A stretch of 34,233 bases of DNA from Nitrospinota bacterium (lineage in GTDB: Bacteria; Nitrospinota_A; UBA7883). The stretch spans positions 1 to 34,233 of the forward strand of contig JACQZB010000064.1 in the NCBI GenBank assembly GCA_016207925.1, given 5' to 3'. This document shows positions 9,136-17,018 of this stretch, in pieces. The translations under genes and the position numbers were made by a program. The notes beneath the pieces were generated by a model that saw nothing but the letters and a program-made list of their open reading frames with translations, searched no databases and was not told the DNA's origin. Within the stretch, counting starts at the first letter, position 1, and every line of letters starts with the position of its first letter.

Positions 9136-10278
9136 TTAGTAGCGTTCGTTGAGGATTTTCTGCGCCGCGGCCACGCCCGCGCCCAACGGCGCGTTGTGGC
9201 CGGCCTTGGCCAGGCTCATCTCGATGGCGCCCAGCGCCACGATCATGTCGAAGGTATCGAAGTAGCCCAGGTGCGCCACGCGGATGATTTTGCCCTTGAG
9301 ATGGTCCTGCCCGCCGGCGAAGGTGACGCCGTAATTGTCGCGCAGCCCTTTCTCCAGCTTGCCGCCGTCAATCCCGTCCGGCGTGAAAAAGCCGGTGGCG
9401 GAGTTGGCGGGCGACAGGGGCGCCAAGGGCTTTAAGCCCAGCGCCGCCACGCCCGCGCGGCAAGCGCGCGCCAGCGTGTCGTGCCGTTTGTACACGTTGT
9501 CCAGCCCTTCGGCGAACATGAGTTCGAAAACCTTGCGCAACCCGATCATCAGCGACACCGCGGGGGTGTACGCCGTGGTGTCCTTGGCCTGGTTGTCGCG
9601 CTCGCGCTTGAGGTCAAAATAGTAGCGGGGCAGCTTGGCCGCCGCGTTGCGCTTCCACGCGCGTTCGGACAGGGCGATAAAGGCCAGGCCCGGCGGCAGC
9701 ATAAGCGCCTTCTGCGAGCCGGTGACCATAACGTCTATGCCCCACTCGTCCATGGGCATGTCCACCACGCCCACCGCGGTGATGCCGTCCACCACCAGCA
9801 GGGTGTCCGTGCCTTTCGTCAACTGGGCCAGTTCGCGGATGGGGTGGGCCACCGTTGTGGAGGTCTCCGACCCCTGGGTGAGCACCGCGGCTATGGAGGG
9901 GTTGTTCTTGAGCGCCGCCGCCACCGCGTCCACGGCCACCGCCTGGCCCCACTCCACGTTGAGCCATTCAACTTTCAGCCCGTACGCCTGGGAGATTTTC
10001 CCCCACCGTTCGCCGAACTTTCCGCCGTTGACCACCAGCACGGTGTCCCCGGCGTTGAACAGGTTGACCACGGCGGCTTCCATGGCGCCCGTGCCGGATG
10101 CGGCCAGCGTCAGCACCGGTTGCCCGGTCTTGAACAGTTTTTGCAGCCCCTTGTAGCACTCGGAGAAAATCGCTGAAAATTGCGGAGTCCGGTGATGCAT
10201 GATGGGCTTCGCCATTTCCAGCAGGACTTCCTCCGGCACGGGGGTGGGTCCGGGGGACAACAGGTAACGCTTTTTCAT
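9136..10278 (-). CDS. Class V aminotransferase (alanine/serine-glyoxylate or phosphoserine type)
   Basis: I place the start at the ATG at 10278 (MKKRYLLSPGPTPVPEEVLLEMAKPIMHHRTPQF) rather than the ORF-track start at 10410. It has a GGAG ribosome binding site and the family motif LSPGPTPVP begins right after it. The product is 380 residues. PLP-binding features are ASGTGAMEAAVVNLFNAGD, the aspartate in VVDGITAVGVVDMPMDEWGIDVMVTGS and the Schiff-base lysine in SQKALMLPPGLAF. The family contains alanine-glyoxylate and serine-pyruvate aminotransferases. Next to serA, the plausible role is transamination of phosphohydroxypyruvate in place of SerC, or serine/glyoxylate exchange; sequence alone does not decide. 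No separate serC is in the window. Confidence 0.9.
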   Translation of the reverse strand: MKKRYLLSPGPTPVPEEVLLEMAKPIMHHRTPQFSAIFSECYKGLQKLFKTGQPVLTLAASGTGAMEAAVVNLFNAGDTVLVVNGGKFGERWGKISQAYGLKVEWLNVEWGQAVAVDAVAAALKNNPSIAAVLTQGSETSTTVAHPIRELAQLTKGTDTLLVVDGITAVGVVDMPMDEWGIDVMVTGSQKALMLPPGLAFIALSERAWKRNAAAKLPRYYFDLKRERDNQAKDTTAYTPAVSLMIGLRKVFELMFAEGLDNVYKRHDTLARACRAGVAALGLKPLAPLSPANSATGFFTPDGIDGGKLEKGLRDNYGVTFAGGQDHLKGKIIRVAHLGYFDTFDMIVALGAIEMSLAKAGHNAPLGAGVAAAQKILNERY

Positions 10279-10443
10279 CAGCTTGCCTCTCCTACGGTTA
10301 CGCGGCGCCCAGGCGCCGGTCATCGCGCCGGTCCCGCGCCGCAAGACAAGCATGGGATTATATAGAGCGCGGGGGGGAATTTCCACCCAAAGTATGCGAA
10401 CGCGCCCCATGATCCGGCGGAACGCGCGAAATCCCGCAAACCT

Positions 10444-11358
10444 TCAGGGGTTGGTTTTTAGATCGTCGCTGTCCAGGTCAAGATCCAAGTCACCCAGATC
10501 CAGGTCGCTGTCGGATGCGGCGCCCTGCTCGCCAAACAGATCTTTGGTATCCAGGGAAATGTCTATATCGTCAAACTCGCCGGGTTTTAACTCCAACGTC
10601 GCGTCCGGGGAAGTCTTCGCGGCAGGTTTATCTTCGTCCAGCGAAAGGCTGATCTCTTCACCCGCGTCGCCCAGATCAAAGCTTATCTCGTCCCCTCGCG
10701 TAGAGTGAGCGGAAACGCCTTCATCCAAAGACAATTCCAAACCGCTGTCCGTCTCCGGCGCGGCGGCGCTGTATTCCTCCATTTTGAACTCGATGCCCCC
10801 CAACGGACTGGAATCGTCCAGCCCAAGGCTGATCCCCTCGCCCTCCACGCCCCCCACTTCCAGGGAGCCAAAATCAAGGCCCTCTTCGCCCAAGCCCAGC
10901 GAAAACCCGCTGTCGGACACTATCGCCTCGCTATCGGAAAGAGATATCTCCGCCACGGCGGAAGGCGCTTCTTCAACGGCGCCGCCAAGGCTCACGCCCG
11001 CGTCTTCCGCGTCACCGCCAAAATCAAGGGAGATTTCCTCACCCGTGTCGCCCAGATTCACCGCCACTTCATCGGTGGTGTCCGCGATTTCCACCGCCGC
11101 GGCTTCATCGGTGTCGCCGGAGTCTATGACAAAATCGCCGGTATCAAAGGAACTGGACACCGGTTCTTCCTCAACAACGGCGGCGGGCGCTTTCGCTGTT
11201 TTCACGGCGCTGGTCGCCACGAAGGTCAACACACCCAGCGAAATAGGCTCGATAAAATCTATGCCCAAGGCCGACTTGTGAGCGGTCAGATCCTTGCTGC
11301 ATTTACGGCAGGTGTTAAGGTATTCAAAGCTGACATAGGAGCAATGCGGACATCTCAT
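10444..11358 (-). CDS. Zinc-ribbon protein with long acidic low-complexity repeat region
   Basis: The 304-residue protein begins with a zinc ribbon, two CxxC knuckles at C4/C7 and about C17/C20 (MRCPHCSYVSFEYLNTCRKCSKDL). A short hydrophobic stretch follows (ISLGVLTFVATSAV, about 41-54), too weak to call a membrane helix with certainty. The remaining 240 residues are strongly acidic and built of degenerate units such as GEEISLDFG, GEEISLSLDE, EGISLGLDD and LDLGDLDLDLDSDD. Such a tail is probably disordered or a surface for protein binding. I do not recognise a defined family beyond the zinc ribbon. It has its own good promoter (11408-11436) and is divergent from the histidine kinase. Confidence 0.75.
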   Translation of the reverse strand: MRCPHCSYVSFEYLNTCRKCSKDLTAHKSALGIDFIEPISLGVLTFVATSAVKTAKAPAAVVEEEPVSSSFDTGDFVIDSGDTDEAAAVEIADTTDEVAVNLGDTGEEISLDFGGDAEDAGVSLGGAVEEAPSAVAEISLSDSEAIVSDSGFSLGLGEEGLDFGSLEVGGVEGEGISLGLDDSSPLGGIEFKMEEYSAAAPETDSGLELSLDEGVSAHSTRGDEISFDLGDAGEEISLSLDEDKPAAKTSPDATLELKPGEFDDIDISLDTKDLFGEQGAASDSDLDLGDLDLDLDSDDLKTNP

Positions 11359-11407
11359 ATTCGCGTTCCACCTGTTAAGCGAGCTGATTGCATGTTATTA
11401 TAGATTA

Positions 11408-11436
11408 ATTATCATATAAATACTTCAAATGGTCAA
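11408..11436 (-). promoter_or_regulatory. Sigma70-type promoter for the zinc-ribbon gene
   Basis: On the minus strand TTGACC (11431-11436) and GATAAT (11408-11413) are each 5/6 to consensus with exactly 17 bp between them. They lie in an AT-rich divergent intergenic region about 50 bp upstream of the gene's ATG at 11358. A second TATAAT lies at 11397-11402 without a matching -35. Confidence 0.6.
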
Positions 11437-11538
11437 TGGAATGTATCAGTTCGTGAAACCCGCCGTTCACAAGAAGCCATTTTCCGCCGCTATCTCTTTA
11501 TACTACACGGTGTTTCAAGGGCAACACACGGTGAACCA

Positions 11539-13356
11539 ATGACGCGATCCCGGCAATTCGTCTTGTGGCGCAACGACGCATCCGCCGCGCCGGCGTCAAG
11601 ATCAACCGGAAACGAAGATTTTTTATGGTACCACGATTTCGCATTGTCGTTGGGGCGGGCGCGGGCGCCTGAATCGCTGGAGCGGGCGCTGCCGGATATT
11701 TTGCGTATGCTCATCGAACGGCTGGAAGCGCGCGGCGGGGCCTTGCGCATCCAGACCGACGCGCGCGGCGGGCCATTTATGATCGAGGCGGCGGAAGGAT
11801 TGGCGCCGTGTTTTGAAAAACTCGACATTACGGATTGCGCCTGCGCCGCGGCGCTGGAGCAAGGTGAACTCGTAGTCAGCCGCGATCTGGAGGAGGCCCC
11901 CTGCCGGGCCGCCGGGGCCAGCGCCGTCCTGTGCGCCCCCATTTCCTCCCAAAGCGGCGTGTGCGGAATCCTGGTGGCCGGGGGAGATGACGCCTGGAAC
12001 CCGCCGCCGCAAACGCAGTCGGTTCTGCGCATGGCGCTGGCTTTGCTGGGCCAGGCGGTGGACCGGGCGCTGGAGGCGCGCCGCGACCACAAAATGGCGC
12101 GCGACATGGAAACGGTGAACACCATCGGCCAAGTCATCACGGCGCGGCTGACACTTAAGGATATGGCGCATGAAATCGTCTCGCGCCTCGGGCATGTGCT
12201 GGAAACCGACGAGGTGAACGTCATCCTCTACGACAGCGAGCGCGGCGAGCTTTCCTTTTTGGCCAGCTATGTGGCCGAGGGGGACACGCGGGACCGTCCG
12301 GAGATATACCCCGTATCCGACGGCATGAACTCCTGGATCGTAAGAAACCGCGCGCCGTTATTAATGACCCAGGACACCGTGGCCGAGTGCGCGGCGATGG
12401 GCATCCGCCATGGGGGCCGCCCCGCCCGCTCGTGGCTGGGCGCGCCGATGATCTACAAGGACAAGGTGGTGGGCGTGCTCTCCGTGCAAAGCTACCACAA
12501 GGCGGGGCTGTATGACCGCGACTCCGTGGCGCTGATCGAGGCGGTGGCCAACCAGTGCGCCGTGGCGGTGGTCAACGCGCTTTTGTTCGGCCAGATCATC
12601 GAACGCGAACAGGAAAAGGAGCGGCTCTACTTTTCGCTGACCCACGATCTGTTGTCGCTCATCAGCCCCATTGCGGGTTTCGCCAAAATCCTTAAGACCA
12701 TGAGCCGGTCGGGAAAAACGGAGCCCATCGAGGACGTGGCCGGGCATATCCAGTCCGCGACGGAGAAGATCACCCGCTTCGCCGAGGACATCCTGGTGTA
12801 CGCCAAGATACAGTCGGGCAAGCTGGCGCTGGACATCGCCCGGCGCGACGTGTTCGAGTCGGTGGAACCCGCCGTGCGCGCCTGCCTGCCGGAGTTCGAG
12901 CTGCGCGACATCACCGTGCGGCTCAACGGCCAGCCGGTGACCATGAGCCGGGCCTCCGGTGGATCGGGGGCGCACTTCGTGGCGCTGGAAACCGTCACCG
13001 CGGACCTTGACCGGGGGCAGATGGAGCGGGTGTTTTTAAACCTGATCGGCAATGCCGTCAAACACGCGCGCTCGCGTATTGACGTGGCGGTGGAGGCGGA
13101 CGACACGCGCGTGCGCTGCCGCGTGTCCGACGACGGCGAAGGCGCGTCACCGGAGCAAGTGGAGCGCCTGTTCGACGAGTATTACCAGGGCGACGGGAAA
13201 AAGAAGGGCGTGGGCCTTGGCCTGCCCGCGGTGAAAAAAATCGTGGAATTGCATCAGGGGGATATTCGTGTTATCACCGCGCCCGGCGAAGGCTTCGCCA
13301 TCGAATTTTCCTGGCCCCGCACCCTGGCGGACCGGGAGGGGGGAACGGTTGGTTAA
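11539..13356 (+). CDS. Soluble GAF-GAF sensor histidine kinase
   Basis: The 605-residue protein has no membrane helix. Two GAF-type sensory domains can be seen at about 35-175 (ALRIQTDARGG...CAPISSQSGVCGILVAGG) and 195-345 (VNVILYDSERGELSFLASYV...APMIYKDKVVGVLSVQSY). The phosphoacceptor is H369 (YFSLTHDLLSLISPIAGFAKIL). The ATPase domain has an N-box (NLIGNAVKHA, N505), G1 (VSDDGEG) and G2 (GVGLGLPAVKKIVELHQG) boxes. It senses an unknown cytoplasmic signal and presumably phosphorylates the NtrC-like regulator at 14141. That pairing is inferred from gene order; the two genes are now separated by vapBC. Confidence 0.92.
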   Translation: MTRSRQFVLWRNDASAAPASRSTGNEDFLWYHDFALSLGRARAPESLERALPDILRMLIERLEARGGALRIQTDARGGPFMIEAAEGLAPCFEKLDITDCACAAALEQGELVVSRDLEEAPCRAAGASAVLCAPISSQSGVCGILVAGGDDAWNPPPQTQSVLRMALALLGQAVDRALEARRDHKMARDMETVNTIGQVITARLTLKDMAHEIVSRLGHVLETDEVNVILYDSERGELSFLASYVAEGDTRDRPEIYPVSDGMNSWIVRNRAPLLMTQDTVAECAAMGIRHGGRPARSWLGAPMIYKDKVVGVLSVQSYHKAGLYDRDSVALIEAVANQCAVAVVNALLFGQIIEREQEKERLYFSLTHDLLSLISPIAGFAKILKTMSRSGKTEPIEDVAGHIQSATEKITRFAEDILVYAKIQSGKLALDIARRDVFESVEPAVRACLPEFELRDITVRLNGQPVTMSRASGGSGAHFVALETVTADLDRGQMERVFLNLIGNAVKHARSRIDVAVEADDTRVRCRVSDDGEGASPEQVERLFDEYYQGDGKKKGVGLGLPAVKKIVELHQGDIRVITAPGEGFAIEFSWPRTLADREGGTVG

Positions 13357-13458
13357 ACAGGCAGTAGTGAGTTAACGCAACTTATGTGTCGTTCTTGCAA
13401 CCGCAAAAAGGGCGCGCGGTGATTGCGGACATCGTGTAATACTTATAGGCAGGCCATC

Positions 13459-13695
13459 ATGAAGCACACCGTACAACGGCAAGTAATCGTGCAACCAGGC
13501 GGGTTGGTCGAGGTCAAGGCGCCGGAATTGACACCCGGTATGCGCGCCGACGTCATAATCGTTCAGGAGGATGCGCTTGCAGAGTCAGTTACAGGAAAAT
13601 TAACCAGCATTATCGGATCAGGCCGGGGCGGCTTTCCAGTACCAGAGGATGCTGACAAGTTTATCCGTGACGAGCGTGACGCATGGGGCAAGTAA
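13459..13695 (+). CDS. vapB: VapB/AbrB-like antitoxin
   Basis: I prefer the ATG at 13459 (MKHTVQRQVIVQPGG) to the TTG used by the ORF track at 13423. The 78-residue protein has an N-terminal swapped-hairpin-like segment (VIVQPGGLVEVKAPELTPGMRADVIIVQE). Its C-terminal toxin-wrapping tail (GRGGFPVPEDADKFIRDERDAW) is a very typical ending for VapB antitoxins. Its last codons overlap vapC by 13 bp. It should neutralise VapC and repress the operon. Codon use is less GC-rich than in the flanking kinase and regulator, suggesting acquisition. Confidence 0.8.
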   Translation: MKHTVQRQVIVQPGGLVEVKAPELTPGMRADVIIVQEDALAESVTGKLTSIIGSGRGGFPVPEDADKFIRDERDAWGK

Positions 13696-14144
13696 ACGCT
13701 CTCGTTCCGGGGCCTCGTGTCTATCTTGACACCAATATTTCCATTTATGCGCTTGAAGGGTATCCAGCCTTTACACCCGCCCTTACCGAGATTTTCTCAC
13801 GCATCGACGTTGGGGATTTAATCGCCATCACCAGCGAATTGACGCTCGCCGAAACTTTGGTCAAACCCCTAATGGACAATAACAAACCCCTTTACCAGGC
13901 ATATATAAGCGCGCTTCAACCACGCAACGGCTTTTCCTTGGCGACTGTAAGCCGGGATATTCTAATCGCGGCGGCATCATTGCGAGCGTCCAACACTCAG
14001 ATCAGACTGCCGGATGCCATCCATGCCGCTACCGCAATTGAGCATGAATGCGCTTCGTTCTTGACCAATGACAACCGGTTGGCCGCGCTCTCCGAAACCA
14101 AAGGAATGCGTGTTGTAATGCTCTCATCCCTGTCGTCATCATGA
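13683..14144 (+). CDS. vapC: VapC-type PIN-domain toxin (apparently intact)
   Basis: The 153-residue PIN domain has its acidic Mg-binding residues in order: D in RVYLDTNISIYALEG, E in SELTLAETLVKPL, D in IRLPDAIHAATAIEHE and D in FLTNDNRL. VapC toxins are site-specific RNases that cut initiator tRNA, rRNA loops or other RNAs; the target here is unknown. The start overlaps vapB. The stop overlaps the ATG of the response regulator (ATGA, 14141-14144), so translation of the regulator may be coupled to vapC. This is the only toxin in the window with an undamaged reading frame. Confidence 0.87.
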   Translation: MGQVNALVPGPRVYLDTNISIYALEGYPAFTPALTEIFSRIDVGDLIAITSELTLAETLVKPLMDNNKPLYQAYISALQPRNGFSLATVSRDILIAAASLRASNTQIRLPDAIHAATAIEHECASFLTNDNRLAALSETKGMRVVMLSSLSSS

Positions 14145-15550
14145 CCACTAACGCCGCCAGCATCCTCATCGTTGACGATGACCTGAACACGCTCAAAATG
14201 GTGGAGCAGTTCCTCCACCTCAAAAAATATCAGGTCACCGCCTGCCTGACTTTCGCCGACGCCCAGCGCGAAATGAAACGCGGCCAGTTCTCCGCCGCCG
14301 TGCTGGACTACTTCATGCCTGACACCACGGGGCTGGACATGATGCGCGCGCTGCACGCCACCGCGCCCGACCTGCCCGTCATCATCCTCACCGCCTCGCG
14401 CGACGTGAAAATCGCCGTGGACTGCGTGAAAAACGGCGCTTTCGGCTACCTGGTCAAGCCGGTGGATCCGGACGAGTTGTACGTCACGCTGGACAAGGCG
14501 TTCGAGCATCGCAAACTGACCCAGGAAAACCGCCGCCTTAAGCTGGATCTGAAGGACCGCTACAAGTTCGAGCACATCGTGGGCCAGTCGGGCCGGATGA
14601 TGGAGGTGTTCGACCTGACGGCGCGCGCCGCCAAGGTGCGCTCCAATATCCTCATCCTGGGCGAAACGGGCGCGGGCAAGGAGCTTATCGCCAAGGCGAT
14701 CCACTACAATTCCGACCGCGCCGCGGGGCCGTTCATCGGCGTCAACTGCTCCGCTTTGGCGGAGTCGCTGTTGGAAGCGGAACTGTTCGGCATCGAAAAA
14801 AACGTGGCCACTGGCGTGGACGCGCGCATCGGCAAGTTCGAGGCGGCAAACGGCGGCACGTTGTTCTTGGACGAAATCGGCGACATGGCCGCCAACCTGC
14901 AAGCCAAGGTTCTGCGCGCCATGCAGGAGCGCGAAGTGGAGCGGGTGGGCAGCCACACTCCGCACAAGGTGGACATCCGCATCATCGCCGCCACCAACCG
15001 CGACCTGCCCATGATGATCGAACGCGGCGAGTTCCGCCGCGACCTGTTCTACCGCCTCAACGTGCTGGTGATCCCCGTGCCGCCGCTGCGCGAACGGCGC
15101 GACGACATCCCCGCGTTGTGCGAACATTTTTTGGCGAAGTACTGCGCCGAAAACCGCCTGTCGCCCAAAAAACTTGGGCCGGACGCGCTGGCGCTGTTCA
15201 TGGGCCACCCGTGGCCCGGCAACGTGCGGGAGTTGGAGAACACCATTGAGCGCGCGGTGGTCATGTGCGACGGCGACACGGTCACCGCCCGCCACCTGCC
15301 GCCGGGTTTTTCCGCCGCGCCCGCCGCGCTTCACGCCAGCGGCAACGGCGGCGACGTCCACATCACCGCTCCGCTGGAGGAGATGGTCAACGACTTCGAG
15401 CGGCGCATCATCCTTAAGGCGCTGGAGGACAACGACTGGCGCCAGAACCGCGCGGCGGACGCCCTAGGCGTCACCGAGCGCAGCATCTGGTACAAGATCA
15501 AGAAGCTGGGGATCGAAACCCGCCGGAACGAACGCGAGCCGGAAGAATAA
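14141..15550 (+). CDS. NtrC-family response regulator lacking the GAFTGA motif
   Basis: The 469-residue protein has a receiver domain with the acidic pocket VDDD (11-14), phosphoacceptor D56 (AAVLDYFMP) and K106 (LVKPVDP). The AAA+ domain has Walker A GETGAGKE (174-181), Walker B LFLDEIGDM (241-249) and NRDLP...RRDLFYRLNV. A C-terminal Fis-type helix-turn-helix reads NRAADALGVTERSIWYKIKKLGI. The sigma54-contacting loop, normally EKGAFTGA, is EKNVATGV here (219-226). GAFTGA is needed for sigma54 engagement in classic activators, so this protein may act without sigma54 or with an altered contact. It is probably the partner of the GAF-GAF kinase. Its last codons are duplicated at 17019-17057. 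Confidence 0.92.
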   Translation: MTTNAASILIVDDDLNTLKMVEQFLHLKKYQVTACLTFADAQREMKRGQFSAAVLDYFMPDTTGLDMMRALHATAPDLPVIILTASRDVKIAVDCVKNGAFGYLVKPVDPDELYVTLDKAFEHRKLTQENRRLKLDLKDRYKFEHIVGQSGRMMEVFDLTARAAKVRSNILILGETGAGKELIAKAIHYNSDRAAGPFIGVNCSALAESLLEAELFGIEKNVATGVDARIGKFEAANGGTLFLDEIGDMAANLQAKVLRAMQEREVERVGSHTPHKVDIRIIAATNRDLPMMIERGEFRRDLFYRLNVLVIPVPPLRERRDDIPALCEHFLAKYCAENRLSPKKLGPDALALFMGHPWPGNVRELENTIERAVVMCDGDTVTARHLPPGFSAAPAALHASGNGGDVHITAPLEEMVNDFERRIILKALEDNDWRQNRAADALGVTERSIWYKIKKLGIETRRNEREPEE

Positions 15551-15554
15551 CGGT
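15516..15554 (+). repeat. 39-bp direct repeat, proximal copy (3' end of response regulator gene)
   Basis: This copy covers the last 11 codons, the stop and 4 bp beyond of the response regulator gene. It is perfectly identical to 17019-17057. The pair brackets the relE/phd cassette and its IS element. Confidence 0.97.
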
Positions 15555-15746
15555 AAAGAACCGCTCATCGTATGGGCATCCTGATTCTCGCAAGGTTTGA
15601 AAATAAGCGCGCGGGAAACGTGCGATGAATTACCAAATCGAGTTTAAGGCGTTGGCGATAAAGGATATGGACGGGTTGCCCAGGGAAATGGCGCGGCGCA
15701 TTCTGGATAAAGCCGGGGCCTTGCGAAACAGCTTGTCCGGAGATGT

Positions 15747-15778
15747 AAAAAAAAGGTGATTATCAAACAGTTGGCACC
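15747..15778. repeat. Left end of the IS: target duplication A8 and terminal inverted repeat
   Basis: Eight A residues (15747-15754) form the left target-site duplication. The left terminal repeat (15755-15778) begins GGTGATTAT and ends GGCACC. It matches the right end at 20 of 24 positions. Confidence 0.88.
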
Positions 15779-16646
15779 GGTTTTACCAAGGCGTCGAGGA
15801 ACATTTCGAACAAGTCCTCACGCCGGTGATTATACCGGAACTGCATCTCGTACAGATAGAGAGGGAATTTCTCCGGTGAAACGCCATGGTGTTTATACAG
15901 CTTGCCCTTGGCGTAACTCCAGAACCCTTCGAGACCATTGATATGCACCCGGCCCCGCGCAAAGCGCTTCCCATGATCCACTTTCAGATGCCGGTAGCCG
16001 CAAAACGCCAGCGCGTCATACCCCCCGAACTTGTCGGTGTACACCAGTGTCCCGCGCTTCACCATCTTCACCGTCTCGTTGAGCAACGTTCGGGCCGTCA
16101 CGTTGGGCACGACCGTCACCTTGACCCGCCCATGACGCTCAAGTATCCCAAACACGGGGACTTTGCCAGCCGCGCCACGCCCACGCGGACCCTTGCGCCG
16201 TCCACCGAAATACGACTCATCGGCCTCCACTTCCCGCCGGAACACCGAAAGCTCCTCCCCGGCCAGGATCGCCCGGCGGATCGTGGTGAACACCCGCAGC
16301 GCCGTCGGGTAGCTCACGCCGGCCTGAAGGGCGGCCTGATGCGCCGTGACCTCCAACTCGAACAGTTTCACCAGCCACAACCACGTGGTCAGGCCTACGC
16401 GGGACTGGGCGATCCACGTTCCGGTGAGCGGCCCGAAGGTGTGGCGGCAACGGGCGCACCGGTAACGCCCTTCCGCGAGGCGGTACACGATTCGGCCGTT
16501 ACAGGCGTGACAAAAAACACGCCCTTTTTTGTACCGTGCGCGGCGGAGATGACGCAACGCGGAATTCTCGCTCCTGACAAGGCTCTCAAACGCTTTGACC
16601 CGCATGACACCAGCCTAATTCTGGTGCCAGATGTTTTACAATCACC
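15755..16646 (-). mobile_element. Complete IS1595-family insertion sequence, 892 bp
   Basis: The boundaries are defined by 24-bp imperfect terminal inverted repeats (20/24) and a flanking 8-bp duplication, AAAAAAAA on both sides. An 8-bp duplication is the usual size for IS1595 elements. The element carries one transposase gene on the minus strand with an open frame, so it may still be active. It sits in the poly-A tract of the relE toxin gene. Confidence 0.93.
15763..16605 (-). CDS. IS1595 family transposase (ISXO2-like)
   Basis: The 280-residue protein has an N-terminal zinc ribbon, C32/C35 and C50/C53 (FCHACNGR, RCARCRHTF), as in the ISXO2/IS1595 group. The DDE-type core has D129 (EADESYFGGRRKG), D191 (VYTDKFGGYD) and the HxNxxE segment (HINGLEGFWSYAKGKL, E226). 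It ends with the family's LYEMQFRYNHRREDLFEMFLDALV tail. It cuts and pastes the element through its terminal repeats. The frame is complete and it fills almost the whole IS, starting about 40 bp inside the right end. Confidence 0.96.
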   Translation of the reverse strand: MRVKAFESLVRSENSALRHLRRARYKKGRVFCHACNGRIVYRLAEGRYRCARCRHTFGPLTGTWIAQSRVGLTTWLWLVKLFELEVTAHQAALQAGVSYPTALRVFTTIRRAILAGEELSVFRREVEADESYFGGRRKGPRGRGAAGKVPVFGILERHGRVKVTVVPNVTARTLLNETVKMVKRGTLVYTDKFGGYDALAFCGYRHLKVDHGKRFARGRVHINGLEGFWSYAKGKLYKHHGVSPEKFPLYLYEMQFRYNHRREDLFEMFLDALVKPVPTV

Positions 16647-16654
16647 AAAAAAAA
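16623..16654. repeat. Right end of the IS: terminal inverted repeat and target duplication A8
   Basis: The right terminal repeat (16623-16646) reads inward as GGTGATTGT...TGGCACC on the complementary strand. The A8 duplication (16647-16654) follows, and the RelE frame resumes at once with LTNHSPEYRL. Confidence 0.88.
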
Positions 16655-16785
16655 TTGACGAATCACTCGCCGGAATACCGGTTGCGCGTGGGGGATTACC
16701 GCGTACTCTTTGACGTGGATGGTGATAAAATAGCCGTGTATCGCGTGAAACACAGGAAAAACGCTTACCGGTAAGGGACGCCGCC

Positions 16786-16980
16786 ATGATTGAACTGCAT
16801 CCGGAGATTCTTGAAAAAAACGGGAAAAAAGAATTTGTCATCCTTACCTATGAAGAATTTCTGGCCATACAGGAGGCGCTGGAAGACGCGGAAGACCTGA
16901 GGGATTTGCGCGCCGCCAAGCAGGAAGACGCCGGTAAACCGGGAATGAGCATTGAAAAGGTGAAAGAACGGTATTCGTAA
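16786..16980 (+). CDS. Phd/YefM-like antitoxin, orphaned by the toxin disruption
   Basis: The 64-residue acidic protein (MIELHPEILEKNGKKEFVILTYEEFLAIQEALEDAEDLRDLRAAKQED) matches the short Phd/YefM or RelB-type antitoxins in which FVILTYEEFLAIQE precedes an acidic toxin-binding helix. It lies 11 bp after the RelE stop, so the order is toxin first. The reading frame is intact. With the toxin split, transcription must come through or from the IS, or from an unseen promoter. Family placement rests on pattern recognition of this short protein and on the adjacent RelE gene. Confidence 0.75.
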   Translation: MIELHPEILEKNGKKEFVILTYEEFLAIQEALEDAEDLRDLRAAKQEDAGKPGMSIEKVKERYS

Positions 16981-17018
16981 TATGCTCCCCGTGCGCCAGC
17001 GCGAGGGAAAAATTCCAA

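Larger units (their letters stand above)
15625..16774 (+). pseudogene. RelE/ParE-type toxin split by an IS1595-type insertion
   Basis: The 5' part from the ATG at 15625 reads MNYQIEFKALAIKDMDGLPREMARRIL...SGDVKK and ends after 44 residues just inside the insertion sequence. The 3' part from 16655 reads LTNHSPEYRLRVGDYRVLFDVDGDKIAVYRVKHRKNAYR, the unmistakable RelE C-terminus with the catalytic-face Arg and the RxxAYR ending. Removing the IS and one 8-bp duplication leaves an A8 run and a frameshift; only A7 (or A10) joins the halves, giving 82 residues. So the gene carries a homopolymer shift as well as the IS. RelE toxins cleave mRNA in the ribosomal A site. The antitoxin gene starts 11 bp downstream. 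Confidence 0.93.

Noticed and set aside
13357-14140. Duplicated kinase 3' end around vapBC
   Set aside because: The last 60 bp of the kinase gene have no visible copy before the regulator start.
13997-15361. 454-aa minus-strand ORF
   Set aside because: Antisense shadow of the response regulator gene.
15516-15554. A shared core between the two duplicated gene ends (integrase attachment core)
   Set aside because: Compared by eye, the 39-bp and 29-bp repeats share no convincing motif beyond containing a stop codon, so a single fixed att sequence is not supported.
15886-16713. 275-aa plus-strand ORF
   Set aside because: Antisense of the transposase. Its tail DESLAGIPVARGGLPRTL is an out-of-frame reading of the RelE 3' half.
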